Positions 22,807 to 30,933 of a stretch of DNA of 35,297 nucleotides are shown here, one piece after another. Below the pieces are notes generated by a model, which saw only the letters and a list, made by a program, of their open reading frames with translations, ran no database searches and was not told where the DNA came from. Position 1 is the stretch's first letter, and each line of letters opens with the position of its first letter. The translations under genes were made by a program, and so were the position numbers. This stretch comes from Lawsonibacter sp. (lineage in GTDB: Bacteria > Bacillota > Clostridia > Oscillospirales > Oscillospiraceae). Location of the stretch: contig JAAWIE010000015.1 in assembly GCA_022796195.1 (NCBI GenBank), positions 1-35,297 of the forward strand, written 5' to 3'.

Positions 22807-22843
22807 ATGGCGAATATCGGCCATCTTGGCTGATATTCGCCAT
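22807..22843. promoter_or_regulatory. 37-nt palindrome: candidate activator site or rpoN terminator
   Basis: ATGGCGAATATC (22807-22818) and GATATTCGCCAT (22832-22843) are perfect inverted repeats. Four more pairs inside, one of them G-U, leave the loop ATCTT. The centre lies about 136 bp upstream of the sigma-54 -12 element, a normal enhancer distance. The tail TTTCCTT on the plus strand also permits a weak terminator for rpoN, which ended 80 nt before. Confidence 0.6.
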
Positions 22844-22947
22844 TTCCTTGTGCCGCCGTCCCTGTAAAGCAGTCTATATCCACTGTAAATCTGCGGATAG
22901 GCGGTCTTTTCGCGAACTTTTTCGCCTGTTTTCCCAGGCTTTCAAAA

Positions 22948-22963
22948 TGGCACAATATTTGCT
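22948..22963 (+). promoter_or_regulatory. Sigma-54 (-24/-12) promoter of iadA
   Basis: TGGCAC (22948-22953), five bases, then TTGCT (22959-22963), with the invariant GG and GC exactly 10 nt apart. It fits the sigma-54 consensus TGGCAC-N5-TTGCW at every position. Transcription would start near 22974, about 39 nt before the iadA ATG. Confidence 0.88.
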
Positions 22964-23012
22964 AATACTATATGTCAGAAAAACTCCAGCGATGGAGAAA
23001 GGAGAAGCGATT

Positions 23013-24179
23013 ATGCTGTTAATTAAAAACGCCTCTGTCTACGCGCCGGATCCCCTGGGCGTCAAGGATGTATTCCTGGCTGGCGGAAAAATCTGCGCCA
23101 TTCAGGATTCCATCACCCCCGGTCCCGGTCTGCCGGTGGAGGTCATCGACGCCTCTGGCCAGCTGCTTCTGCCCGGCTTGATCGACAGCCACGTCCACAT
23201 CCTGGGCGGCGGCGGCGAGGGCGGATACCGCACCCGCACCCCGGAGGTCAAACTCTCCGACATGATCTGCGGGGGCACCACCACTGTGGTGGGCTGTATT
23301 GGGACGGACGGGGTCACCCGCCGGATGGAAAACCTGATTGCCAAGGCCAAGCAGCTCAAGGATGAGGGCGTGAGCTGTTACATCTATACCGGCTCTTACG
23401 ACGTCCCCGTGCGCACCTTCCTGGCGGATATCCGCTCCGACCTGCTGTTTATCGACGAGGTAATCGGGGTGGGCGAGATTGCCATTGCCGACCACCGCTC
23501 TTCCCAGCCCACTTTTGAAGAGTTTGTCCGCATTGTGGCCGATGCCCGAGTGGGCGGGATGCTCTCCGGCAAAGGGGGAATCGTCAACATCCACATGGGG
23601 GATGACGGGCAGATGCTGGACTATCTGGAACGCCTCAAAGCGGAGACCCCGCTGCCCGCTTATCATATGCTCCCCACCCACATGAACCGCAATCCCCGCC
23701 TTTTCCAACGGGGGATCGCCTACGCCAAGGACGGGGGATTTGTGGACTTCACCACCAGCAGCTACGGCTGTTTCAAGGACAAGGGAGAAGTAAAGCCCAG
23801 CGCCGCTCTGAAACAGATGCTGGACGCCGGAGTATCGGTGGACCACATCACCTTCTCCTCAGACGGCCAAGGTTCCCTCCCCGTCTTTGACGAGTCCGGG
23901 GCACTGGCCAGCCTCCAGGCCGCCCGTTTGGACAGCCTCTATCAGGAGATGGCAGACGCGGTCCAACAGGAGAACATCCCCCTGGAAACCGCCCTGCGGG
24001 CGGTCACCTCCAACAGCGCCGACCGGCTGAAGCTGTCCGGCAAGGGCCGCATTCAGGAGGGCTGCGACGCCGACCTGGTACTGGTCACCCCGGACACCTT
24101 GGACATTCAGACGGTAATCTGTCTGGGACAGGTTATGATGCGGGATCAGGAACTGCTGGTTAAGGGCAGTTTTGAATAA
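23013..24179 (+). CDS. iadA: Isoaspartyl dipeptidase (beta-aspartyl peptidase), amidohydrolase family
   Basis: This 388-residue cytoplasmic metallohydrolase cleaves beta-aspartyl dipeptides left by damaged proteins. Metal ligands visible: H60/H62 in GLIDSHVHILGGGGEGG, a histidine in IVNIHMGDDG, one in LPTHMNRNP, and the Asp in TFSSDGQGS. RTRTPEVKLSD and DHRSSQPTFEEF are family blocks. Compared with E. coli IadA as I recall it (IGVKCAISDHRS), the bridging-lysine region reads IGVGEIAIADHRS, with Glu155 near the lysine position. The ATG at 23013 has AAAGGAGAAG upstream. It is the first gene of a sigma-54-driven pair with the antiporter gene 33 nt downstream. Confidence 0.93.
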   Translation: MLLIKNASVYAPDPLGVKDVFLAGGKICAIQDSITPGPGLPVEVIDASGQLLLPGLIDSHVHILGGGGEGGYRTRTPEVKLSDMICGGTTTVVGCIGTDGVTRRMENLIAKAKQLKDEGVSCYIYTGSYDVPVRTFLADIRSDLLFIDEVIGVGEIAIADHRSSQPTFEEFVRIVADARVGGMLSGKGGIVNIHMGDDGQMLDYLERLKAETPLPAYHMLPTHMNRNPRLFQRGIAYAKDGGFVDFTTSSYGCFKDKGEVKPSAALKQMLDAGVSVDHITFSSDGQGSLPVFDESGALASLQAARLDSLYQEMADAVQQENIPLETALRAVTSNSADRLKLSGKGRIQEGCDADLVLVTPDTLDIQTVICLGQVMMRDQELLVKGSFE

Positions 24180-24212
24180 AACTTGTTTACCGTTCAGAAA
24201 GGAGACGACAAG

Positions 24213-25658
24213 ATGAATCCGAAAAAAACGAGAACCAAACGAGCCCCCACTTTCCTTGAGGCGGTCATTCCCATTGTCGCCATGTTGTTGATCCTGACCA
24301 TCGGCAAGGGTGTTTTGGGCTACAGTACTGAGCCGCTGTTGATTATGGTGGCCGGAGTGGCGGCGTTCATCGCCTTCCGGGTGGGCTGTACCTGGGACGA
24401 AATGATGGACGAAATCTGCCAGAAAATAGCCAAAGGCATGCCCGCCATCCTGATTCTGACCACCGTTGGCGCTATGGTAGGCACCTGGATGTCCTCCGGC
24501 ACCATTCCGATGATGATCTACTACGGCATTCAGATTGTCAGCCCCCGGCTGCTGCTGGTCACCGCCTTCCTCATCACCGCCGTAGTCTCCGTCGTTACCG
24601 GCACCTCCTGGGGTTCGGTGGCTACCATGGGCGTGGCCCTGATGGGCATTGCCAGCGCACTGGGCGTATCCCTCCCCGCCACCGCCGGCGCGGTCATCGC
24701 CGGCAGCTACTTCGGCGACAAAATCTCCCCCATGTCGGAAACCACCAACCTGGCCCCCATGGCCGCAGGCAGCGAGCTCTATGAGCATATTGTGCATATG
24801 CTCTACACCACAGTCCCCGCCACCATTGTCTCCCTGATTGTCTATGCGGTGGTAGGTCTGAGCGCCGACGTGACGGCAAGCACCTCCTCCGAAACCGTCA
24901 CCACGCTGATGACCCAGCTGGATATTATGTACAACTGGAATCCGCTGATTCTTCTGCCCGTGATCATCGTCCTGTCCGGCTCCCTGCTCCGCATGCCCAC
25001 CATTCCGGTGATGCTGGCCAGCTGTCTGGTGGCCGGTGCGGAGGGCGTTTTCCTCCAGGGTGTCTCCCTGAAAAATGTACTCAGCTCCACGGTAAACGGC
25101 TTCAATGTCACCATGATCGAGCGGAGCGGCTTCGACGCCGCCAACGCCGCGGAAAGCGTGACCAAGCTGATCAACCGGGGCGGCATGATGAGCATTATGA
25201 CCACCACACTGCTGGTGTTTTGCGCCTTCTGTTTTGCCGGCATCATGAGCCGGGCAGGCTGTCTGGACGTGGTGCTCCAAAAGATCCTGACGGTTGCCAA
25301 GAGCACCGGCTCCCTGATTCTGGCCACTGTGGTCTCCTGCCTGACCATGGCCCTTTGTACCGGAAACTCCTACCTGTCCATCTTGATCCCCGGCGAGATG
25401 TTCCAGGACGCCTATCGGGAGCGGGGTCTTGCCGCCAAGAACCTGTCCCGCACGCTGGAGGACGCGGGCACCGTCTTCGTCCCCCTGATCCCCTGGTCCG
25501 CCGCCGGCGCTTACATGGCCGCCACCCTGGGGGTGGAGACGCTGGACTACTTGCCCTGGGCGGTTCTGTGCTACACAGGCTTCCTCTTTGCCATCCTCTG
25601 GGGCTACACCGGCTTCGGCATCGCCAAGCTGAGCGACAGCGAAAAAGCCGCCAAGTAA
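24213..25658 (+). CDS. NhaC-family Na+/H+ antiporter-type transporter
   Basis: This 481-residue polytopic membrane protein has about 10-12 hydrophobic segments. The NhaC family signature SYFGDKISPMSETTNLAP is intact, as is GTSWGSVATMGVALMGIA. Family members exchange Na+ for protons, and some exchange organic acids (malate/lactate, MleN). AAAGGAGACG precedes the ATG. Cotranscription with iadA under sigma-54 suggests a role tied to isoaspartyl peptides or aspartate, such as export or uptake of a product, rather than general pH control; this is inference. A hairpin lies 22 nt after the stop. Confidence 0.9.
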   Translation: MNPKKTRTKRAPTFLEAVIPIVAMLLILTIGKGVLGYSTEPLLIMVAGVAAFIAFRVGCTWDEMMDEICQKIAKGMPAILILTTVGAMVGTWMSSGTIPMMIYYGIQIVSPRLLLVTAFLITAVVSVVTGTSWGSVATMGVALMGIASALGVSLPATAGAVIAGSYFGDKISPMSETTNLAPMAAGSELYEHIVHMLYTTVPATIVSLIVYAVVGLSADVTASTSSETVTTLMTQLDIMYNWNPLILLPVIIVLSGSLLRMPTIPVMLASCLVAGAEGVFLQGVSLKNVLSSTVNGFNVTMIERSGFDAANAAESVTKLINRGGMMSIMTTTLLVFCAFCFAGIMSRAGCLDVVLQKILTVAKSTGSLILATVVSCLTMALCTGNSYLSILIPGEMFQDAYRERGLAAKNLSRTLEDAGTVFVPLIPWSAAGAYMAATLGVETLDYLPWAVLCYTGFLFAILWGYTGFGIAKLSDSEKAAK

Positions 25659-25679
25659 CCCCCTCTCTCCCTTAACACA

Positions 25680-25711
25680 GGCGCCGCAAGGATTCTTCTC
25701 CTTGCGGCGCC
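25680..25711 (+). terminator. Hairpin after the antiporter gene
   Basis: GGCGCCGCAAGG (25680-25691) pairs perfectly with 25700-25711 around ATTCTTCT. The tail (CGTGTCATTT) has no continuous T run, so termination may be incomplete and allow some read-through into the activator gene. Confidence 0.65.
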
Positions 25712-25731
25712 CGTGTCATTTATGGTAAAAT
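25702..25731 (+). promoter_or_regulatory. Candidate promoter of the sigma-54 activator
   Basis: TTGCGG (25702-25707), 18 nt, TAAAAT (25726-25731), preceded by TATGG. The -35 overlaps the terminator stem. Plausible but not strong. Confidence 0.4.
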
Positions 25732-25761
25732 CGTTACAGTTTAAATTGGGAGGGGTTACTA

Positions 25762-27732
25762 TTGAAGCATATTTTAGTCGTCAGCATCGGCACCCCCACC
25801 GGCGCCGCCATCGCGGAGGAGCTGAGCGCCGTTTTTCAAGGCTGGGCCCAGGTGAAATACTGCCTGTGCCACCAGTTCCGGGACGAGGTTCCGGGACAGG
25901 ATGTGGTCCTGTTCTCCTCCAAATACTGCCAAGCCCTGTGCCGGGATGAACCGCCTCCCCCCGCCGCCCTCCCAGCTCAGCGGGTCATCAACTACCGCAA
26001 CCTTCAGGAGGTGATTGAGCTGGAGGCGGGCAGCCGGGTACTGCTGGTCAACGATGACAAGGACACCACCTCCGAGGCCATCGACCAGCTTATGGAAATC
26101 GGCCTTACCGACCTGTGTTACATCCCCTGCTTTCCAGGCAGCCCCAGCCACCCGGAGATTACCACCGCCATCACTCCCGGAGAGCGGGCCTGCATCCCGG
26201 AGCATGTCACCCGGATCATTGACATCGGGGTCCGGACTCTGGATATCCGCACCATATACGACCTTGCCCATCTGCTGGAGGCGGAACATCTGCTCAACCA
26301 GAGCCTGGTGGCCCGGTACCTCAGCCAGATTGTCACCGTCTCCAAGTCCCTCTCCCACAGCCGGCGGCAGGCGGAACGAACCGAACGGCTTCTCTCCGGC
26401 ATCTTTGACCATGTGGACAGCGGCATCGCCTACGTAGGACCAGACTTAAAACTGGTCCGCACCAATCCTTTATTTGAGAGCATTTTGGGACAGGATCAGA
26501 ACCACCTGCTGGGCCGGAGGCTGGAAGATCTCTTTGGACCCAAATTTCGCCGCCCAGAGGAGGGCAGTTTTGTGGTGCCCGTCCGAGCCCGAACTGTACT
26601 TTTACGGATCAAAGCCCTGGAGGACTCGGAACGCGCCCACTCCTTTCTGGTCACTGCGGACTACACGGATACCATCCATAAGCTAAACCGCCGCATCCGT
26701 CAAGACAGCGCCCCAGCCCAGCGCCGCCGGCTGTATACCTTTTCTGACTACCTCACCTGGGACCAAAACTGCCGGAACATGCTGGCTCTCGCGGAAAAAT
26801 TTACCCGCACCGGGGGCGCGGTCCTGATTCAGGGCGAGAGCGGCACCGGCAAAGAGATTTTGGCCCAAAGTATTCACAGCGGTTCCGCCCGGAGGAGGGC
26901 CCCGTTTATCCCTGTCAACATCACCTCGCTCACCTCCACCCTGGCTGAGAGCGAACTGTTCGGCTACGAAGACGCCTCCTTCACCGGGGCAAAAAAGGGG
27001 GGCAGGGCGGGCATTTTCGAGCTGGCGGACTGCGGAACCGTCTTCATTGACGAGATCGGCGACGCCTCGCTAGAACTTCAGGCCAAACTGCTCCGGGCCC
27101 TGGAACAGCGGTCAATCCGCCGGGTGGGCGGCGCGGAGGAAATTCCCATCCGGGCCTCCGTCATCGCCGCCACCAACCGGGACCTGTCCGCCATGCTCCG
27201 GGATGGAAACTTTCGGAAAGATCTGTTTTTCCGCCTGAACATGTTCCCTCTGGCCACCATCCCTCTGCGAAAGCGGCCGGGAGATATTTTGTCCCTGCTG
27301 GAACACTTCCTCACCCAGACCCTGGCCCCGGAACTGGTCCAGACCCTTCTGGGCCCGGAAATCCGCAGCTTTTTCCTCCGCTACCACTGGCCCGGCAATG
27401 TGCGGGAACTGATGAACGCCGCAGAGTATATCAAACTCACCCACGAGGGCCGGCCGCTCACCCCTCAGGACCTGCCCGCCTACATGCTCGCCCCTGGCGA
27501 CTCCCAGGACCGGGTCTTTCTCGCTCAGACAGAGTACCAGCTGCTGTCTGCGGTGGAGGCCAACCGAGGAATTGGACGCAACCGCCTGCACGCCCTCCTG
27601 GCCCAAGAGGGCGTGGACCTGGGCGTAGGAAAAATCCGCGCGCTCTTGAAGTCCCTGGAGGAACGGGGGCTGGTCTGTCAGGAGTCCAGCGGATGTACCA
27701 TTACCGAACAGGGGCGGACCGCTCTGCGGTAA
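25762..27732 (+). CDS. Sigma-54-dependent transcriptional activator (sensor, PAS, AAA+, winged helix)
   Basis: This 656-residue protein has an N-terminal unrecognised sensor region (about 1-200, KHILVVSIGTPTGAAIAEEL, reminiscent of PrpR-type input domains). A PAS-like domain (about 215-310, IFDHVDSGIAYVGPDLKLVR) and an AAA+ domain follow: Walker A GESGTGKE (358-365), the sigma-54-contacting loop ASFTGA (405-410, usual form GAFTGA), Walker B TVFIDEIGD and NVRELMNA. The C-terminus is a winged-helix-like domain (about 585-656) in place of the usual Fis helix-turn-helix. The start is TTG at 25762 with GGGAGGGG upstream. It most likely activates the iadA promoter through the palindrome at 22807; this link is inference from position. 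Confidence 0.92.
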   Translation: MKHILVVSIGTPTGAAIAEELSAVFQGWAQVKYCLCHQFRDEVPGQDVVLFSSKYCQALCRDEPPPPAALPAQRVINYRNLQEVIELEAGSRVLLVNDDKDTTSEAIDQLMEIGLTDLCYIPCFPGSPSHPEITTAITPGERACIPEHVTRIIDIGVRTLDIRTIYDLAHLLEAEHLLNQSLVARYLSQIVTVSKSLSHSRRQAERTERLLSGIFDHVDSGIAYVGPDLKLVRTNPLFESILGQDQNHLLGRRLEDLFGPKFRRPEEGSFVVPVRARTVLLRIKALEDSERAHSFLVTADYTDTIHKLNRRIRQDSAPAQRRRLYTFSDYLTWDQNCRNMLALAEKFTRTGGAVLIQGESGTGKEILAQSIHSGSARRRAPFIPVNITSLTSTLAESELFGYEDASFTGAKKGGRAGIFELADCGTVFIDEIGDASLELQAKLLRALEQRSIRRVGGAEEIPIRASVIAATNRDLSAMLRDGNFRKDLFFRLNMFPLATIPLRKRPGDILSLLEHFLTQTLAPELVQTLLGPEIRSFFLRYHWPGNVRELMNAAEYIKLTHEGRPLTPQDLPAYMLAPGDSQDRVFLAQTEYQLLSAVEANRGIGRNRLHALLAQEGVDLGVGKIRALLKSLEERGLVCQESSGCTITEQGRTALR

Positions 27733-27792
27733 TTCTCTGTCCTGTTCCGAATTTGCTTCTCAGAAAGGGGCGTTTCAACTGGGAGGCAGAGG

Positions 27793-29640
27793 TCAGTCCG
27801 GCGTCGCAATAATGATGCGGAGCCGCCCCCCGGCAGAATGTTCCTGGTCGTCATACCAGCCGGTCAGTTTGTAATCCTCCCCGTTTACCTGGGACAAATC
27901 GGTTCGGTAATAGCCTTGACTGCTGGTGCTGTCCCGAAGCAGAACCTGAACATTTTCAGCAATTTTATACTCTTTGCCGCCGCCCATGGCACTGAGGGCA
28001 GACAGGCTGTCCAGGCTGACCGAGGCCAGCTGGCGCATCCCTTTTAAGCTTCCCTTTTCATAGACCAGCATGGCCCCGCCGGATTTTATGGCATACTTTG
28101 CCCCGCCGCTGAGATTTTGAACCGTTCCATTCTGAACATAGGAGTAGTTGACCGAGATGTTCAGTTCGCTGGAGTTGTCATCAATTCCGATGATATAAAC
28201 ATAGGGTTGGGTGTCGCCAGTGACTTCCCGAAGCACCATGCGGTCAATGTTTCCGCTGGCGTCCAAGGTGTAGTAGCGCACGTCGTCTCCAGACAGCTTG
28301 ACGCCTGCCAGCCGCGAGGGGTAGATCCGGGCGCAGCCGCCATTTCCGTCCGTGTCCAGCAGCTGTACCCCAGCGGCAAACTCATAGCCGGCAAACCCGG
28401 TTCCGTCCTTGCTTACCGTCCCTTCCAGCTTTTTTACAGGCAGGCTGCGTACTTGGGTCCCCGACTGGGTGGTGGATACCGTGACCAGACTTCCGGTCGA
28501 AAAAGGCGCCCCGCTGTGATAGAAGGTGCGCACCACTCCGTCGGTGCAGGTGATCTGGGTGGTCACCTGGGCGGAAGCGATGGCGGAGCTGGTGGTGGAA
28601 CCGGTGGAGGCTGCTTTCGCGCTGGACACCACTGAGCCGTAGTAGACAGCCTCGCTTTCCAGTGCGTCAATGGCCTGGACCGCCTCGCCGTTCATACCCA
28701 GCAGCAGGGTAAGCATGTCTCCCTCCTGAAAGCGGCCTTGGCTGGAGAGCTGGTAAGCGGCCTCTGCTGTTCCGATTTGATAGCTCACCCCGGCTACCGT
28801 GATGGAGGTGGGGGCGGTCTGGCTGGGCGACAACCCGGTAAGGGTACCCGTCACCCGGTCGTGATAGACCCAAACGGTATTCAAATTTGCGTTGTAGTAG
28901 TACACGTCGTACTTCTGTACCGCTTTTAAGGCGGAGACCGCACCGTTATAGTAGACGGTACTGGGGGTGAAGGGCAGAGACAGGGAGGCGTTTTCTGCCA
29001 CATAGGGCCCCTTGGTGTTGGCGGAAACCAGGGCGGAATAGTCCACCTGACCGTTGGTAATGGAATACCCCAGCGATGTCCCATACACGGTCCCTGTGCT
29101 GGTCTGGGCGGTAAGCAGATTGTAAAACAGGTGGACACAGTCCTGTTGGGTCAGCTTACTGCCCCGGCTGGCGGATACGCCGTCCAGCAGGCCGATGGAG
29201 CTGGCCTTGGACAGCTGAGCGGAGGGGTAGGCCCCCTTCAGTGTGCTTGCGTCGTATCCCAGCGCCTTTAACAGGGCGGCGCAGCCCTCCTCCAGGGTAA
29301 CGGCCTGGTCAGGACGGAAGGTTCCGTCCACATATCCGCTCATCCACCCCTGTTCAATGGCAATACGGACATATCCGCTGGCCCAGTGGTCCCCTTTCAA
29401 ATCCTGGAACAGGGAACTGCCGTAGCCCTCCGCCGAGTCCTTGTAGGCGGATGCGGCCACCAGCATCCGGGCAAACTGCGCCCGGGTGACCCGGCCTGTC
29501 GGATCGGCCTCTTCGGAGAGAATGCCCAGCGCCTGAACCGTCTCCTGTTTGACGCTGGAGCTGGCGGCTCCCGTCCCAATACACAGCAGGGAGAACGAGA
29601 GGCAGATGGTAAGGGCCGCGGAAATAATACGTTTCATCAT
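27793..29640 (-). CDS. Secreted S-layer homology (SLH) domain protein
   Basis: This 615-residue exported protein has a signal peptide in about residues 1-26 (KRIISAALTICLSFSLLCIG). Three SLH-type repeats in about 35-185 are clearest at FQDLKGDHWASGYVRIAIEQ with GWMSGYVDGTFRPDQAVTLE. SLH repeats bind pyruvylated cell-wall polymers, so the protein should sit on the cell surface. The remaining 430 residues are Ser/Thr/Gly-rich beta-type sequence with no recognised catalytic motif. Two start codons stand in tandem (29640 and 29637) behind AAGGAAGGGA. It follows the ABC efflux genes on the same strand but is separated by a repeat-bearing gap of 102 nt. Confidence 0.88.
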   Translation of the reverse strand: MMKRIISAALTICLSFSLLCIGTGAASSSVKQETVQALGILSEEADPTGRVTRAQFARMLVAASAYKDSAEGYGSSLFQDLKGDHWASGYVRIAIEQGWMSGYVDGTFRPDQAVTLEEGCAALLKALGYDASTLKGAYPSAQLSKASSIGLLDGVSASRGSKLTQQDCVHLFYNLLTAQTSTGTVYGTSLGYSITNGQVDYSALVSANTKGPYVAENASLSLPFTPSTVYYNGAVSALKAVQKYDVYYYNANLNTVWVYHDRVTGTLTGLSPSQTAPTSITVAGVSYQIGTAEAAYQLSSQGRFQEGDMLTLLLGMNGEAVQAIDALESEAVYYGSVVSSAKAASTGSTTSSAIASAQVTTQITCTDGVVRTFYHSGAPFSTGSLVTVSTTQSGTQVRSLPVKKLEGTVSKDGTGFAGYEFAAGVQLLDTDGNGGCARIYPSRLAGVKLSGDDVRYYTLDASGNIDRMVLREVTGDTQPYVYIIGIDDNSSELNISVNYSYVQNGTVQNLSGGAKYAIKSGGAMLVYEKGSLKGMRQLASVSLDSLSALSAMGGGKEYKIAENVQVLLRDSTSSQGYYRTDLSQVNGEDYKLTGWYDDQEHSAGGRLRIIIATPD

Positions 29641-29658
29641 AGAATCCCTTCCTTTTCA

Positions 29659-29729
29659 TGCAGGGGCGCGGATTGTGCGCCCCTCATTTGCACATTCGAT
29701 TTTGCGGACGCATATTGCACGCCCCTGCA
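29659..29729. repeat. Composite inverted pair of REP-like repeats
   Basis: TGCAGGGGCG (29659-29668) and CGCCCCTGCA (29720-29729) are perfect 10-bp inverted repeats bounding 71 nt. Each end is itself palindromic: GGGGCGC/GCGCCCC (29663-29683) on the left, an imperfect GGACG/CGCCC pair on the right. The motif AGGGGCG resembles the repeats in the ara operon. Confidence 0.6.
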
Positions 29730-29742
29730 CAACCAAACAGCT

Positions 29743-30933
29743 TTAGTCGTAATGCAGCGCGTCGATGGGATTGAGCCGCGCCGCCTTTTTGGCGGGGAGA
29801 TAGCCAAAAAGAACTCCAATGCCCGCCGAAATACCAAAGGCCATGAGGACCGCGAAAGCGGTTGGAGCCACGGTGAGGGCCTCCCCCATGAGCCGGGCCA
29901 CCACCGCAGTGGCCGCCGCTGAGAGCAGGTAGCCCAGCCCGATGCCGATCAGCCCGCCTAGGGCGCTGGTGACCGCCGCCTCGATGACAAACTGCTCCAT
30001 AATATACCGCTCCTTGGCGCCCAAAGACTTTCGCACCCCAATCTCTCGCGTCCGTTCGGTGACCGAGACCAGCATGATATTCATGATCCCAATGCCTCCT
30101 ACCACAAGGGAAATGGCGGCAATCCCGGCCAGCACCCCCACTAGAATGTCAATCATTCCCGTCATGGTGTCCACCAGTTCGGACATGGTAAGGATGGAAT
30201 AGTAGTCGTCGCTGCCAAAGAAATCGGTTAACGACCGCTCCAGCACGGCCTGGCTCTGCGTCATCCGCTCCTCGTCCGTCATGGTGACCACATAGCTGGA
30301 AACCCTGCTGCCCCCCAGGCGGGCGGCGGTGGAGTAGGGGAGATAGAGGCAGTCGTCGCTGCCGCCCTCCTCCATGGAGTCCTCCCGCTGCTCCAGCACC
30401 CCCACGATGGTCAGGGCCTGCCCGCCAACCCGGAGCGTCTGACCCACGGCGTTTCCGCCAAAATAGGCCCGGTTTACATAAGCCCCCACCACACACACCT
30501 TGGCCCGCGCGGCAATGTCGCTGTATTGCAGGCCCCGGCCTTGGGCAATGGTGTAGCCATAGATATGGTTGTAGTCCTCGCTCACCCCAGAGGCCGAGGT
30601 GGAGGTGGTCTCTGACCCAATCTTCACCCCGCTCATCATGGAGACGGTGGGGGAACACAGCTCCAGTTCCTGGGGATGCTCAGCTACAATCTGGTACATA
30701 TCCTCCACCTCCATAGTCCGGGTGGCTCCCCGGGCCTGAACGGAGACGGTGAGGGTATTGGTGCCCATGCTGGAAAAGCTGTCGGCGATGTAGTGTTCCA
30801 GTCCGCTGCCCAGCCCCACAATGACGATTACCGCCGCCACGCCGATAATGATGCCCAGCATGGTAAGCAGGGTTCGGACCTTGCTGGAGACGATGTTCTT
30901 CACCGCCAACGCAATGGATTCGGTAATACTCAC
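29743..30933 (-). CDS. MacB/FtsX-type ABC transporter permease
   Basis: This 396-residue permease has TM1 in about residues 20-45 (LLTMLGIIIGVAAVIVIVGLG), a large extracellular MacB-PCD-like domain (about 50-265), then three C-terminal TMs beginning GIAAISLVVGGIGIMNIMLV. The conserved cytoplasmic motif SVTERTREIGVRKSLGA contacts the ATPase. The C-terminal ARLNPIDALHYD is family-typical. The ATG overlaps the ATPase stop by 4 nt (ATGA), so it is coupled to it. With the ATPase and fusion protein it should form a tripartite-like exporter of a peptide, antibiotic or lipid; substrate unknown. Confidence 0.94.
   Translation of the reverse strand: MSITESIALAVKNIVSSKVRTLLTMLGIIIGVAAVIVIVGLGSGLEHYIADSFSSMGTNTLTVSVQARGATRTMEVEDMYQIVAEHPQELELCSPTVSMMSGVKIGSETTSTSASGVSEDYNHIYGYTIAQGRGLQYSDIAARAKVCVVGAYVNRAYFGGNAVGQTLRVGGQALTIVGVLEQREDSMEEGGSDDCLYLPYSTAARLGGSRVSSYVVTMTDEERMTQSQAVLERSLTDFFGSDDYYSILTMSELVDTMTGMIDILVGVLAGIAAISLVVGGIGIMNIMLVSVTERTREIGVRKSLGAKERYIMEQFVIEAAVTSALGGLIGIGLGYLLSAAATAVVARLMGEALTVAPTAFAVLMAFGISAGIGVLFGYLPAKKAARLNPIDALHYD

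Noticed and set aside
23859-25280. 473-codon minus-strand open frame opposite iadA/nhaC
   Set aside because: Gly/His/Gln-rich antisense translation with no motif; both plus-strand genes are clear.
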